This document shows positions 8,411-17,442 of a DNA stretch of 64,000 nt, one piece after another. Where the stretch lies: positions 2,852,001 to 2,916,000 of the forward strand of contig CBDAPX010000001.1 of NCBI GenBank assembly GCA_965198725.1, given 5' to 3'. The first letter of the stretch is position 1; each line of letters starts with the position of its first letter. The translations under genes and the position numbers were made by a program. Source of the stretch: CBDAPX01 sp965198725 (GTDB taxonomy: Bacteria; Pseudomonadota; Alphaproteobacteria; Rhodobacterales; Rhodobacteraceae). The notes below the pieces were generated by a model. The model did not search any database. It saw only the letters and a list, made by a program, of their open reading frames with translations, and was not told where the DNA came from.

Positions 8411-9469
8411 TCAGCGCAAACGCTGTTCCGACTGGGCGTCGAAATACATCGCGTTTTCGGCGTCGAACGTGATCGAGACTTTTGTGCCCTCGGGGATTTC
8501 CTCATCCCCGCGCGTTTCCGCGATCAAACGTTCGCCGGTGGGCGTGACAAGATAGTCATAAGCGACCCCGCCCAGCCGTTCCCGCAAATCCAGCGTCACG
8601 GGTCCATCTTCGGCAACGTGCAGATGTTGTGGACGGACCCCAACGATCACCTCAGTTCCCGCTGCTGGCAAAGCGACGCTGGTGGGCATTTCGACATCGC
8701 CAAAGGCTGGAATGCGAACCGCACCGTTGCCTGCGACCCCTTTCACGAAATTCATGCTGGGCGACCCGATAAAGCCTGAGACAAACTTGTTGTCGGGGTC
8801 TTTATACAGGTCCATCGGCGCGCCGACCTGTTCGATATAGCCTGCACGAAGGACAACAATCTTGTCGGCCAGCGTCATCGCCTCAACCTGATCGTGGGTC
8901 ACATAGATCATCGTTGCGCCGATTTCTTTGTGCAGCCGTGCAATTTCGACCCGCATATCAACGCGCAACTCGGCGTCGAGGTTCGACAAGGGCTCGTCAA
9001 ACAAAAAAACCTCGGGCCCGCGTACAATGGCGCGGCCAATGGCGACCCGTTGACGCTGACCACCCGAAAGCGCCTTGGGTTTGCGCGAAAGATAGTCGTC
9101 CAGCTTCAGGATTTTGCTGGCCTCAGAAACCTTCCGATCGATCTCTTCCTTGGGGTGGCCGTTCATTTTCAGACCGAACCCCATGTTCTCTTTAACCGTC
9201 ATGTGCGGGTAAAGCGCGTAGGTCTGGAACACCATCGCCACACCGCGGTCGGCCGGGTCAACGTGGGTAACCTCTCGTGGTCCAATTTCAACCACGCCAT
9301 CACTGGTTTCCTCCAAGCCTGCGATCATCCGCAACAAGGTGGATTTCCCGCAGCCCGACGGACCCACGAAGACACAGAACTCGCCTTCGTTGATCTGCAG
9401 GTCTACGCCGTGGATCACTTGGACATCGCCGTATTTTTTGACCAATTTGGTAAGCGTCACGCCAGACAT
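8411..9469 (-). CDS. CUT1 sugar ABC transporter ATP-binding protein (UgpC/MalK type)
   Basis: A 352-residue cytoplasmic ATPase that energises import of an oligosaccharide. Walker A GPSGCGKST is at 36-44, the signature LSGGQ at 134-138, Walker B VFLFDEP at 154-160 and the switch His in YVTHDQ. A C-terminal TOBE regulatory domain follows (about 240-350). The gene lies 21 bp behind the IclR regulator in the same direction, divergent from the binding protein and permeases that it most likely serves. The galactoside operon at 10429-21697 has no other ATPase. Such ATPases can serve several CUT1 systems, so sharing is possible. Confidence 0.9.
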   Translation of the reverse strand: MSGVTLTKLVKKYGDVQVIHGVDLQINEGEFCVFVGPSGCGKSTLLRMIAGLEETSDGVVEIGPREVTHVDPADRGVAMVFQTYALYPHMTVKENMGFGLKMNGHPKEEIDRKVSEASKILKLDDYLSRKPKALSGGQRQRVAIGRAIVRGPEVFLFDEPLSNLDAELRVDMRVEIARLHKEIGATMIYVTHDQVEAMTLADKIVVLRAGYIEQVGAPMDLYKDPDNKFVSGFIGSPSMNFVKGVAGNGAVRIPAFGDVEMPTSVALPAAGTEVIVGVRPQHLHVAEDGPVTLDLRERLGGVAYDYLVTPTGERLIAETRGDEEIPEGTKVSITFDAENAMYFDAQSEQRLR

Positions 9470-9490
9470 ATTCGGGGTCTCCGTTTCGAA

Positions 9491-10270
9491 TTAACTTGGG
9501 AATTGCCAGGTTTCCGCGGCTTCAGCGATGTCGCGCGCGGTCTGGATCAAATCTGGTTTCAGGGTTTTCAGTTTCGGGATATCGGCACAGGTGCCCGACA
9601 TGGTGAGTGATACCGCACCCAGCACACGTTTCCGGGAATTCAAGATCGGGGCGGCAATGCAGATGATGCCGGGTTCATGTTCTTCGCGGTCGAAAGCGAT
9701 GCCTTCTTCGCGGATCTGATCCAGTTCAGACAACAATTCGACCGCATTGGTCAGCGTATTTTGTGTATGCGCAAAATAAGCCTGCCGCTGTACGGCGCGG
9801 GCCTGTGCCTCTGGTTCGAGGTAGGCCATCATTGCCTTGCCTACACCGGTACAATACCCCGGCCCCACCTTGCCGGCTTGGCTGAACATCTCGACGGGCT
9901 GTGCCGCATTGCGCTTGTCGACATACAGGACCTGACCATTGTCGATCTGCGCCAAATGGACGGTTTGTCCTAACTTGTCAGCCAACGCATCCACGTGCGG
10001 GCGCGCAATTGGGGCCAGCGAACTTTGCCGCCAAGCCGCATGTGCAAGCCGAACCAGACGCAATCCCGGCGCATAAGTCTGCCGGTCTTCGTCATATGTC
10101 AGCATGCCCTGATTCGTGAGCGTTTGAACAAGCCGGTACAGCGTCGCCTTGGGATGCGCACTGTTCGTCAGCAACTCGGAAAACCGAACCGGTCGCCCAA
10201 GCTCGGCGATAAGTTCCAGTATTTCCAATGCCTTGCCGACGGTACCGTCGCCAGTGGCCTGCTTATTCAT
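9491..10270 (-). CDS. IclR-family transcriptional regulator of the galactoside operon
   Basis: A 259-residue DNA-binding regulator. The start at 10270 is supported by a GGAGGAG ribosome-binding site; the frame extends to 10312 without support. The N-terminal winged HTH (about 15-75, with HPKATLYRLVQTL as recognition region) is followed by a GAF-like effector domain with the GYCTGVGKAMMAYL motif. It is divergent from the sugar-binding protein gene with a 37-bp near-palindrome between them, so it probably controls both directions. The effector is inferred to be a galactoside or a catabolic intermediate such as galactonate. Confidence 0.88.
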   Translation of the reverse strand: MNKQATGDGTVGKALEILELIAELGRPVRFSELLTNSAHPKATLYRLVQTLTNQGMLTYDEDRQTYAPGLRLVRLAHAAWRQSSLAPIARPHVDALADKLGQTVHLAQIDNGQVLYVDKRNAAQPVEMFSQAGKVGPGYCTGVGKAMMAYLEPEAQARAVQRQAYFAHTQNTLTNAVELLSELDQIREEGIAFDREEHEPGIICIAAPILNSRKRVLGAVSLTMSGTCADIPKLKTLKPDLIQTARDIAEAAETWQFPS

Positions 10271-10330
10271 TTCTCCTCCCATCCCGGTTCCGCCCCGGGC
10301 GTCGTCGATCAACTTACGACAACGAAACTG

Positions 10331-10360
10331 TTGACTCTCCTAGCAAGAGATTGTCATAGT
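10331..10360 (+). promoter_or_regulatory. Candidate promoter of the galactoside operon
   Basis: TTGACT at 10331-10336 followed after 18 bp by CATAGT at 10355-10360 gives a sigma70-like pair. The -10 element runs into the palindrome at 10359, so a bound regulator would block it. This is inference from sequence only. Confidence 0.4.
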
Positions 10361-10395
10361 TCCAATAGTTGAAATGCAGTTTCATTATTTGGAAC
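10359..10395. promoter_or_regulatory. 37-bp near-palindrome, probable IclR operator
   Basis: Outer arms GTTCCAA (10359-10365) and TTGGAAC (10389-10395) and inner arms TGAAA (10370-10374) and TTTCA (10380-10384) share one centre at 10377. Twelve of sixteen paired positions match. It lies between the divergent iclR and binding-protein genes, downstream of the candidate promoter and 34 bp before the rightward start codon. Confidence 0.7.
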
Positions 10396-10428
10396 AACAA
10401 GTCAACGGGAACCAATTGGGAGGACAAC

Positions 10429-11688
10429 ATGCGTTCCATTCTTAAGGCGTCGGCGCTTGCGCTGACCACAACGGCTCTTGTCAGCGGCTCTGCCTTTGCC
10501 GACGGTCTGACGGGCGACCTCAAGATTTTCCTCGATACGTCGAACCCGGCGCCTCGTGCCACTATGGAAGCGATGATTGCGCGTTTCCAAGAGAAAAACC
10601 CGGACCTGGCGATCGAAACCACCGTGATCGATCGGGAAGCTTACAAGACACAGATCCGTAACTTTCTGACAGCCAACGCGCCGGACGTGGCCACATGGTA
10701 CGCGGCAAACCGCATGCGTCCGTATGTCGAGGCGGGCCTGTTCGAGGACGTATCCGATCTGTGGCAAGAGCCAGAGATCGCGGAAAACCTGGCATCGACC
10801 AAAGGCGCGATGACCATCGATGGGAAGCAATGGGGTGTACCCTACACTTACTATCAGTGGGGCGTTTATTACCGCAAAGACATCTTCGAAGAACTGGGTC
10901 TGACCGACCCGACCACCTGGGACGAAGAAATCGCTAACTGCGAGAAGATCGTTGCATCGGGCCGCGCCTGCTACACCATCGGGACCAAGTTTTTGTGGAC
11001 AGCGGGCGGTTGGTTTGACTACCTCAACATGCGGACCAACGGTTTTGATTTCCATAACCAGCTCGCCAATGGCGAAGTCAGCTGGGAATCGGATGAGGTC
11101 AAAGCGACCTTTGCCAACTGGAAACAGCTGATCGACATGGGTGGTTTCATCGACAACCACCAGACATACAGCTGGCAAGAAGCTCTGCCGTTCATGGTCA
11201 ACGGCGAAGCCGCCGCGTACCTGATGGGCAACTTTGCTGTGTCGCCCCTGCGCGAAGCAGGTTTGAGCGATGACCAACTGGATTTCTACCAGTTTGTGTC
11301 GATCAACCCGGATGTTGAATTGGCAGAAGACGCGCCAACCGACACATTCCACATCCCGTCCAACGCTGCGAACAAAGAAGCTGCACGTGAATTCCTGCGC
11401 TTCGTGGTATCGGCGGATGAGCAGACCGAAATCAACAATGGCGCCAACCTGGGCCAGTTGCCGGTGAACGCTCAATCCAATGTCGACAACGACAAGTTCC
11501 TGCAGCAAGGCTTTGCGATGCTGTCCTCGAATTCGCCGGGTGGTGTTGCCCAGTTCTGGGACCGCGACGCACCTGCTGAAATGGCCAAAGCGTCCATGGA
11601 AGGCTTCCAGGAATTCATGGTCAAGCCGGACGACGTGGACCGCATTCTGGCCAAGCTGGAACGCGCACGCGGCCGCATTTACAAATAA
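10429..11688 (+). CDS. Periplasmic sugar-binding protein (CUT1 ABC transporter)
   Basis: A 419-residue extracellular solute-binding protein of family 1. Signal peptide residues 1-24 (ending SAFA), then the two-lobed binding domain with the aromatic-rich WGVPYTYYQWGVYYRKDIFEELGL segment typical of oligosaccharide binders. The ATG at 10429 follows a GGGAGGA site. It is the first gene of the rightward operon and is followed by a strong hairpin before the permeases. Because alpha- and beta-galactosidase genes are in the same operon, the ligand is inferred to be a galactoside such as melibiose, a raffinose-type sugar or a galactosyl-glycerol. Confidence 0.9.
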   Translation: MRSILKASALALTTTALVSGSAFADGLTGDLKIFLDTSNPAPRATMEAMIARFQEKNPDLAIETTVIDREAYKTQIRNFLTANAPDVATWYAANRMRPYVEAGLFEDVSDLWQEPEIAENLASTKGAMTIDGKQWGVPYTYYQWGVYYRKDIFEELGLTDPTTWDEEIANCEKIVASGRACYTIGTKFLWTAGGWFDYLNMRTNGFDFHNQLANGEVSWESDEVKATFANWKQLIDMGGFIDNHQTYSWQEALPFMVNGEAAAYLMGNFAVSPLREAGLSDDQLDFYQFVSINPDVELAEDAPTDTFHIPSNAANKEAAREFLRFVVSADEQTEINNGANLGQLPVNAQSNVDNDKFLQQGFAMLSSNSPGGVAQFWDRDAPAEMAKASMEGFQEFMVKPDDVDRILAKLERARGRIYK

Positions 11689-11693
11689 GACTT

Positions 11694-11720
11694 TGGCGGG
11701 GCGCAAAACGCGCCCCGCCA
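11694..11720 (+). terminator. Intercistronic GC hairpin after the binding-protein gene
   Basis: Perfect 11-bp arms TGGCGGGGCGC and GCGCCCCGCCA enclose a 5-nt loop (AAAAC), starting 5 bp after the binding-protein stop. There is no T run. It probably protects the 3' end of the binding-protein mRNA or causes partial termination, so that the binding protein is made in excess over the permeases. Confidence 0.7.
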
Positions 11721-11785
11721 CCTTCCCCGATCGCAAACCTGTTGCGACGGTTTATTGACACCTCAAATATCTGGAACTGACGCGC

Positions 11786-12721
11786 ATGACCGATGCCATT
11801 GCCGCCGACAGCTTCACCGATACAGGCAGCTGGCTGGACCGTAACCGCCAGATCGTTACCCCATTGCTGTTCTTGCTGCCGGGTGTGCTGTTTTTCGCCG
11901 TTTACGTCATTTACCCTGTTTTCCAGTCCTTCAATGTGTCCCTTTATGAATGGGATGGTTTGGGGACGCCGGAATATATCGGCCTTCGAAATTACGAAGA
12001 CCTGTATTGGGAATTCATGGATCGGGACGCGTTCTACGTTTCGTTGAAAAACAACGTTTTATGGCTCTTTCTTTATCTTCTGGCGATCCCGGCCGGTTTG
12101 GGCATTGCGCTCTTTTTGAACCAGACCGTCGCGGGTATTCGCATCTATAAGTCATTGTTCTTCTTCCCTTTTGTGATCAGCCAAGTGGTTGTCGGCCTCG
12201 TTTTCACGTGGTTCTACGATCCGACATTTGGCCTTCTGAACGCGATCATCGGCGTTGTGGGCTTGGGTCCGATCAACGTTCTGGGCAATGAAAACCTGGT
12301 CACCTATGGCATCATCGCGGCTGGCCTCTGGCCGCAAACCGCCTATTGCATGATCCTATATCTCACCGGCCTGAACGCCGTGGACCCAGAACAGATCGAG
12401 GCAGGTCGTCTCGACGGGGCCAAAGGTTGGCGTATGCTGTGGCACGTGGTGATCCCGCAATTGCGCCCGGCCACCTTCATCGCCTTTGTGGTGACAATCA
12501 TCGGCGCCTTGCGGTCCTTTGACCTGATTTCGATCATGACCCAGGGTGGTCCGTTCGGCTCGTCCCGCGTGCTCGCTTATTACATGTTCGAGGTCGCGCT
12601 CAGCGAATACGGCTTCCGCATGGGATATGGCGCGGCGATTGCCGTGGTCCTGTTCCTGATCATGCTCTGCTTCATCGCGTACTTCCTCTATTCGATGTAC
12701 CGCGACGAGAAAGGACGCTGA
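11786..12721 (+). CDS. CUT1 ABC transporter permease 1 (MalF-like)
   Basis: A 311-residue inner-membrane permease with six predicted membrane segments; the first begins around residue 25 (TPLLFLLPGVLFFAVYVIYPV). The EAA loop that docks on the ATPase is visible as EAGRLDGAKGWRMLWHVVIPQLRPA. It begins 97 bp after the binding-protein gene, across the hairpin, and ends one base before the second permease gene. Part of the galactoside importer. Confidence 0.9.
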   Translation: MTDAIAADSFTDTGSWLDRNRQIVTPLLFLLPGVLFFAVYVIYPVFQSFNVSLYEWDGLGTPEYIGLRNYEDLYWEFMDRDAFYVSLKNNVLWLFLYLLAIPAGLGIALFLNQTVAGIRIYKSLFFFPFVISQVVVGLVFTWFYDPTFGLLNAIIGVVGLGPINVLGNENLVTYGIIAAGLWPQTAYCMILYLTGLNAVDPEQIEAGRLDGAKGWRMLWHVVIPQLRPATFIAFVVTIIGALRSFDLISIMTQGGPFGSSRVLAYYMFEVALSEYGFRMGYGAAIAVVLFLIMLCFIAYFLYSMYRDEKGR

Positions 12722-12722
12722 T

Positions 12723-13571
12723 ATGTTTCCTGCACCGATCGAAAAACAATCCCGCGCGGCCCAGATCAGCTATCAGGCCAGCCTGCCAATTGTTCTCTTT
12801 TTCTGGCTGGCGCCCTTGATCGCTGTGGCCGTCTTCTCGGTCAAACCCGCTGCGGATTTCACCCAAGCCAATTATTGGGGTCTGCCGTCGTCGTTCGAAG
12901 GCTGGACCAACTATGGCCAGGTGTTTTTCAACAGCGACATGCCGCGATATTTGCTGAATTCCGTCCTGATCACGGTGCCTACCGTGATCGGCGCGGTGGC
13001 GCTGAGCTGCATGACCGGCTTTGCGCTCGGCGTTTATAAATTCAAGGCGAACCTGTGGATCTTCTTCATGTTCATCGCCGGGAATTTTGCGCCCTTCCAG
13101 ATCCTGATGGTTCCGGTCCGCGACCTGACCGTCGACATGGGGCTCTATAACACGAAAATGGGTCTGGTCCTGTTCCACGTGGCCTTTCAGACCGGGTTCT
13201 GCACCCTGTTTATGCGAAACTTCATCCGTGCCCTGCCGTTCGAGCTTATCGAAGCGGCGCGCGTCGAAGGCATCGCGGAATGGCGTATTTTCTGGTTCGT
13301 GGTTCTGCCGCTGATGAAACCGGCCATTGCCGCACTCAGCGTGCTGATTTTCACCTTCATCTGGAACGACTATTTCTGGGCCGTGGTTCTGACCCAAGGC
13401 GCGGAGAGCCAACCTGTTACCGCCGGTATTACGAGCTTTAACGCCCAATACCGCGCCGCGTATCACTTGATGAGCGCAGGCAGCATTGTCGCGGCCCTGC
13501 CGCCCGTGCTGATGTTCTTCCTGATGCAACGACACTTTATCGCTGGTCTCACGCTTGGAGCCGTCAAATGA
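12723..13571 (+). CDS. CUT1 ABC transporter permease 2 (MalG-like)
   Basis: A 282-residue inner-membrane permease with six predicted segments and the EAA motif EAARVEGIAEWRIFWFVVLPLMKPA. Together with permease 1 it should form the heterodimeric channel for the galactoside importer. The stop overlaps the start of the alpha-galactosidase gene (ATGA), showing tight coupling of uptake and hydrolysis. Confidence 0.9.
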   Translation: MFPAPIEKQSRAAQISYQASLPIVLFFWLAPLIAVAVFSVKPAADFTQANYWGLPSSFEGWTNYGQVFFNSDMPRYLLNSVLITVPTVIGAVALSCMTGFALGVYKFKANLWIFFMFIAGNFAPFQILMVPVRDLTVDMGLYNTKMGLVLFHVAFQTGFCTLFMRNFIRALPFELIEAARVEGIAEWRIFWFVVLPLMKPAIAALSVLIFTFIWNDYFWAVVLTQGAESQPVTAGITSFNAQYRAAYHLMSAGSIVAALPPVLMFFLMQRHFIAGLTLGAVK

Positions 13572-14908
13572 CCAAAATCGCCTTTATCGGTGCCGGTTCG
13601 ACAATCTTCATGAAGAACATTGTCGGCGACGCGTTGTTGACCCCGGCCTTGGCCGACAGTCACTTTGCCCTGATGGATATCGACCAGACGCGTCTGGCGG
13701 AATCCGAACAGGTCGCCCGTGGCATGGTGGCCTCTGTGGGCACGGGGGCAACCGTGACAACCCATACCGATCGGCGGTCGGCCTTGGAGGGCGCTGATTT
13801 TGTGGTCACCGCCTTTCAAATTGGCGGCTATAAACCCTGCACGGTGACGGATTTCGATATCCCCAAGCAATACGGGCTGCGTCAGACCATCGCGGATACA
13901 CTGGGCGTTGGGGGCATTATGCGCGGTTTGCGCACGGTGCCTGTTCTGTGGGACATCGCGCGTGAGATGAGCCAGCTGTGCCCGGATGCGACACTGCTGC
14001 AATATGTCAACCCGATGGCGATCAACACCTGGGCCCTGGCCGAGGCGTTTCCGAACCTCAAACATGTCGGCCTCTGCCATTCGGTTCAAAACACAGTCGA
14101 AGAACTGGCGCATGATCTGGACCTGCCCAAAGAGACGCTGCGCTACAAAGTGGCGGGCATCAACCACGTGGCCTTCTTCCTGAAACTCGAACAGGACGGT
14201 CGCGATCTTTATCCGGCTTTGCGCGCGGGCTATGCCAGTGGCGCGTTCCCCAAGGCCCCGATTTATCACCGGCGCTGCCCAAACAAGGTGCGGTATGAGG
14301 TGATGGATCACCTGGGTTTTTTCTGCACGGAAAGCTCTGAGCATTTCGCCGAATATGTGCCGTGGTTCATCAAGGACGGCCGCGCAGACCTGATCGAGCA
14401 ATTCGGCATTCCGCTCGACGAATATCCAACACGTTGCGAAGAACAGATCGCCGATTGGAAGGCCCAGGCCGCCCAATTGAAAACGGCAGAGCGGATCGAT
14501 GTCACGCGCAGTCACGAATTTGCCGCCGACCTGATGAACGCGGTTGTGACCAACACACCCTATACCGCCTATGGCAACCTGCCCAACCGGGGCCAGATCC
14601 CGCAACTGCCCCTAGGGGCTGCGGTCGAAACCCCCTGCCTTGTAGACGCCAACGGCGTGCAACCTTCTGTCGTGACCGATATCCCGCCTCAGCTGATCGC
14701 GTTGATGCGCAGCCAGATCAACGTGCAGGAACTGACCGTCAAGGCTCTGATGGATCAAAACGTCGATCACATCTATCACGCCGCAATGATGGACCCGCAC
14801 ACCGCCGCCGAGCTGGACCTGCGCCAAATCCGCAATCTGGTGACCGATTTGCTGACGGCTCATGGCGACTGGCTGCCTGACTGGTGTCAGCCGTCCAAAG
14901 CGGCCTGA
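13568..14908 (+). CDS. GH4 alpha-galactosidase (MelA type)
   Basis: A 446-residue cytoplasmic glycosidase of family 4, which uses NAD+ and a divalent metal in a redox-elimination mechanism. The N-terminal Rossmann loop is GAGST at 8-12. The metal-site motif GLCHSVQNT, with Cys and His, and the GINHVAFF motif are as in alpha-galactosidases (MelA) rather than the phospho-glucosidase branch. The protein should act on unphosphorylated galactosides delivered by the ABC transporter. It overlaps the permease gene by 4 bp, and a 57-bp gap separates it from the dehydratase gene. Alpha-glucuronidase or another GH4 specificity is possible, but the galactonate pathway downstream supports galactosides. 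Confidence 0.85.
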   Translation: MTKIAFIGAGSTIFMKNIVGDALLTPALADSHFALMDIDQTRLAESEQVARGMVASVGTGATVTTHTDRRSALEGADFVVTAFQIGGYKPCTVTDFDIPKQYGLRQTIADTLGVGGIMRGLRTVPVLWDIAREMSQLCPDATLLQYVNPMAINTWALAEAFPNLKHVGLCHSVQNTVEELAHDLDLPKETLRYKVAGINHVAFFLKLEQDGRDLYPALRAGYASGAFPKAPIYHRRCPNKVRYEVMDHLGFFCTESSEHFAEYVPWFIKDGRADLIEQFGIPLDEYPTRCEEQIADWKAQAAQLKTAERIDVTRSHEFAADLMNAVVTNTPYTAYGNLPNRGQIPQLPLGAAVETPCLVDANGVQPSVVTDIPPQLIALMRSQINVQELTVKALMDQNVDHIYHAAMMDPHTAAELDLRQIRNLVTDLLTAHGDWLPDWCQPSKAA

Positions 14909-14965
14909 TCTTCTTCTCTTTTCAAATACTCAATCGCAGCCTCGCCAAGCAAAAGACAGTCCAAC

Positions 14966-16672
14966 ATGACAAAGCGCCGCTCGCAACACTGGTACGGAAA
15001 GCTCGACAAGGACGGTTTCATCCATCGGTCGTGGATGAAAAATCAGGGTTTTCCCGATCATGCCTTTGACGGGCGTCCGGTCATCGGCATATGCAACACG
15101 TGGTCCGAACTGACCCCGTGCAATTCCGGCCTGCGCGATCTGGCCGAAGGCGTCAAACGCGGCGTCTGGGAAGCCGGGGGATTTCCGGTCGAATTCCCAG
15201 TCATGTCGCTGGGCGAAACCCAGATGAAACCAACCGCGATGCTCTTTCGCAACCTTCTGGCGATGGATGTTGAAGAGAGCATTCGGGCCTACGGGATGGA
15301 CGGCGTGGTGTTGTTGGGGGGCTGTGATAAAACAACACCGGGTCAGCTGATGGGCGCGGCCTCGGTTGATCTACCCTCTATCGTGGTCAGCTCTGGCCCC
15401 ATGCTCAACGGCAAATGGCAAGGCAAAGATATCGGGTCGGGCACCGATGTGTGGAAGTTCTCGGAAGCCGTGCGCGCGGGCGAGATGACCTTGCAGGATT
15501 TCATGGCCGCGGAATCCGGTATGAGCCGATCCAAAGGGGTTTGCATGACTATGGGCACCGCCAGCACCATGGCCAGCCTAGTTGAGGCGATGGGCATGTC
15601 CTTGCCCACTAATGCCACCCTGCCCGCTGTTGATGCGCGCCGGATGGCGCTCGCGCACCTGACCGGCCGCCGCATCGTCGAAATGGTTGATGAAGATCTC
15701 AAACCCTCCGAAATTCTGACCAAAGCTGCGTTCGAAAACGCCATTCAGGCCAATGCTGCCGTGGGCGGCTCGACCAATGCGGTCGTGCACCTTCTGGCGC
15801 TTGCGGGCCGGGTTGGCGTCGACCTCACGCTGGCGGATTTCGAACTGGGTGGCGACATTCCCCTGTTGGTGAATTGCATGCCCTCCGGAACCTATTTGAT
15901 GGAAGATTTCTGTTACGCAGGCGGCATGCCTGTTGTGCTCAAAGAGCTTGGCGACCGGCTGCGCCAATCGAAGACCGTACTGGGCGGCAATATCTTGGCC
16001 TATGCCGATGGCGCGGAATGCTTCAACCGGGATGTTATCCGGCCCTTTGACGACCCGGTCAAACCGGCCGCAGGTCTACGGGTGTTGCGTGGCAACCTTG
16101 CCCCGAACGGGGCCATCGTCAAACCATCCGCTGCAACCGATGCGCTTTTGGAACATGAAGGCCCGGCATATGTCTTTGAAAATATCGAGGACCTGAAGGC
16201 CAATATCGACCGCGAAGATCTGCCGGTCACCGCTGACACGGTTCTGGTGCTCAAGGGCTGTGGCCCCAAAGGGTATCCCGGCATGCCAGAGGTCGGGAAC
16301 ATGCCGATCCCGGGTAAGCTGGTGACCCAGGGTGTGCGCGACATGGTGCGGGTATCGGACGCGCGCATGTCCGGCACTGCCTTTGGCACGGTGATCCTGC
16401 ATGTCAGCCCAGAGGCACAGGCAGGCGGTCCGCTGTCGCTGGTCAAAACCGGGGATCGCATTCGGATCAGCGCATCCAAGGGCGAGCTTGAACTGTTGAT
16501 CGATGCCGCTGAGTTGGACGCGCGCCGCGCTGAATGGGAACCGGATGCGCCGCATTACACGCGTGGTTATGCCAAGCTTTATGTCGACCACGTCTTGCAG
16601 GCCGATCAGGGCGCGGATCTGGATTTCCTGGTGGGCAAAGACACCCGCCTTGTGACGCGAGAAAGCCACTGA
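14966..16672 (+). CDS. IlvD/Edd-family sugar-acid dehydratase, probable galactonate dehydratase
   Basis: A 568-residue cytoplasmic Fe-S/Mg enzyme that would convert D-galactonate to 2-keto-3-deoxy-galactonate. The cluster cysteines are expected at C52 (TPCN), C120 (GGCDKTTPG) and C193 (GVCMTMG). As I recall it, this spacing is the same as in the L-arabinonate dehydratase of Rhizobium, which also takes galactonate. The RMSGTAFG motif near residue 470 carries the catalytic serine. The length and branch differ from true IlvD, and the gene sits between an alpha-galactosidase and dgoK/dgoA, so galactonate (or L-arabinonate) is favoured over branched-chain biosynthesis. The stop overlaps the next start by one base. 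Confidence 0.85.
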   Translation: MTKRRSQHWYGKLDKDGFIHRSWMKNQGFPDHAFDGRPVIGICNTWSELTPCNSGLRDLAEGVKRGVWEAGGFPVEFPVMSLGETQMKPTAMLFRNLLAMDVEESIRAYGMDGVVLLGGCDKTTPGQLMGAASVDLPSIVVSSGPMLNGKWQGKDIGSGTDVWKFSEAVRAGEMTLQDFMAAESGMSRSKGVCMTMGTASTMASLVEAMGMSLPTNATLPAVDARRMALAHLTGRRIVEMVDEDLKPSEILTKAAFENAIQANAAVGGSTNAVVHLLALAGRVGVDLTLADFELGGDIPLLVNCMPSGTYLMEDFCYAGGMPVVLKELGDRLRQSKTVLGGNILAYADGAECFNRDVIRPFDDPVKPAAGLRVLRGNLAPNGAIVKPSAATDALLEHEGPAYVFENIEDLKANIDREDLPVTADTVLVLKGCGPKGYPGMPEVGNMPIPGKLVTQGVRDMVRVSDARMSGTAFGTVILHVSPEAQAGGPLSLVKTGDRIRISASKGELELLIDAAELDARRAEWEPDAPHYTRGYAKLYVDHVLQADQGADLDFLVGKDTRLVTRESH

Positions 16673-17442
16673 TGGACACAATTGCTCAATTTCCCGACCT
16701 CAAAGGGGCCTCCGTTTTTGTCACCGGCGGCGGCTCCGGGATCGGCGCGGCATTGACGGATGGCTTGATGGCCCAAGGCGCCAAAGTCGCCTTTTGCCAG
16801 CGCAGCGAAGCCACCGATTTCATTGCCGAGATGGAGGCAAAGCACGGCACCAAACCGCTGTTTCTGCCCTGTGACATCACCGATATCGACCGGTTGAAAA
16901 CCGTTCTGACAGACGCGGCAGAGGCACATGGCCCAATCACCGTGCTGGTCAACAACGCCGCCAACGACGCGCGCCACGAAACGCTCGACGTCACTGAGGA
17001 CTTCTGGGACTGTTTGCAGGCCATCAACCTGAAAGCCTATTTTTTTGCCGCTCAGGCCGTGATCCCGGGCATGCAGGCCGCCGGCGGTGGATCTATCATC
17101 AACTTTACGTCGATCAGCTATATGATGGGCAATGCCGGATATCCGGCATACACCACGGCAAATTCGGGCATCAACGGCATGACGCGATCCTTGGCACGGG
17201 AATTTGGACCGGACAAAATCCGGGTAAATGCCTTGGCCCCGGGGTGGGTTCTGACTCAGAAACAGCTGGACAAATGGGTGACCGAAGACGGGCTGGCCGC
17301 ACATCTTGAACGCCAATGCCTGAAAGAGACGCTGGCCCCCGAAGACATCGTTGGGGGCGTATTGTACCTTGCGTCGTCGATATCCAAGATGATGACCGGT
17401 CAATCACTGGTTATTGATGGCGGTGTGGTGGTGTCGGGATGA
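16672..17442 (+). CDS. SDR dehydrogenase, probable galactose 1-dehydrogenase, lacking the catalytic Lys
   Basis: A 256-residue classical short-chain dehydrogenase/reductase expected to oxidise galactose to galactonolactone with NAD(P). The cofactor motif TGGGSGIG is at 18-25, the VLVNNAAND motif follows, and catalytic Ser147 and Tyr160 are present. The residue four after Tyr, an almost invariant Lys in YxxxK, is Asn164 (codon AAT at 17161). If correct, the enzyme would be severely impaired. A Lys-to-Asn change needs one base. The gene is the only sugar dehydrogenase candidate in the operon and couples through overlaps to both neighbours (16672 and 17439-17442). An alternative is that this branch uses another residue. 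Confidence 0.8.
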   Translation: MDTIAQFPDLKGASVFVTGGGSGIGAALTDGLMAQGAKVAFCQRSEATDFIAEMEAKHGTKPLFLPCDITDIDRLKTVLTDAAEAHGPITVLVNNAANDARHETLDVTEDFWDCLQAINLKAYFFAAQAVIPGMQAAGGGSIINFTSISYMMGNAGYPAYTTANSGINGMTRSLAREFGPDKIRVNALAPGWVLTQKQLDKWVTEDGLAAHLERQCLKETLAPEDIVGGVLYLASSISKMMTGQSLVIDGGVVVSG

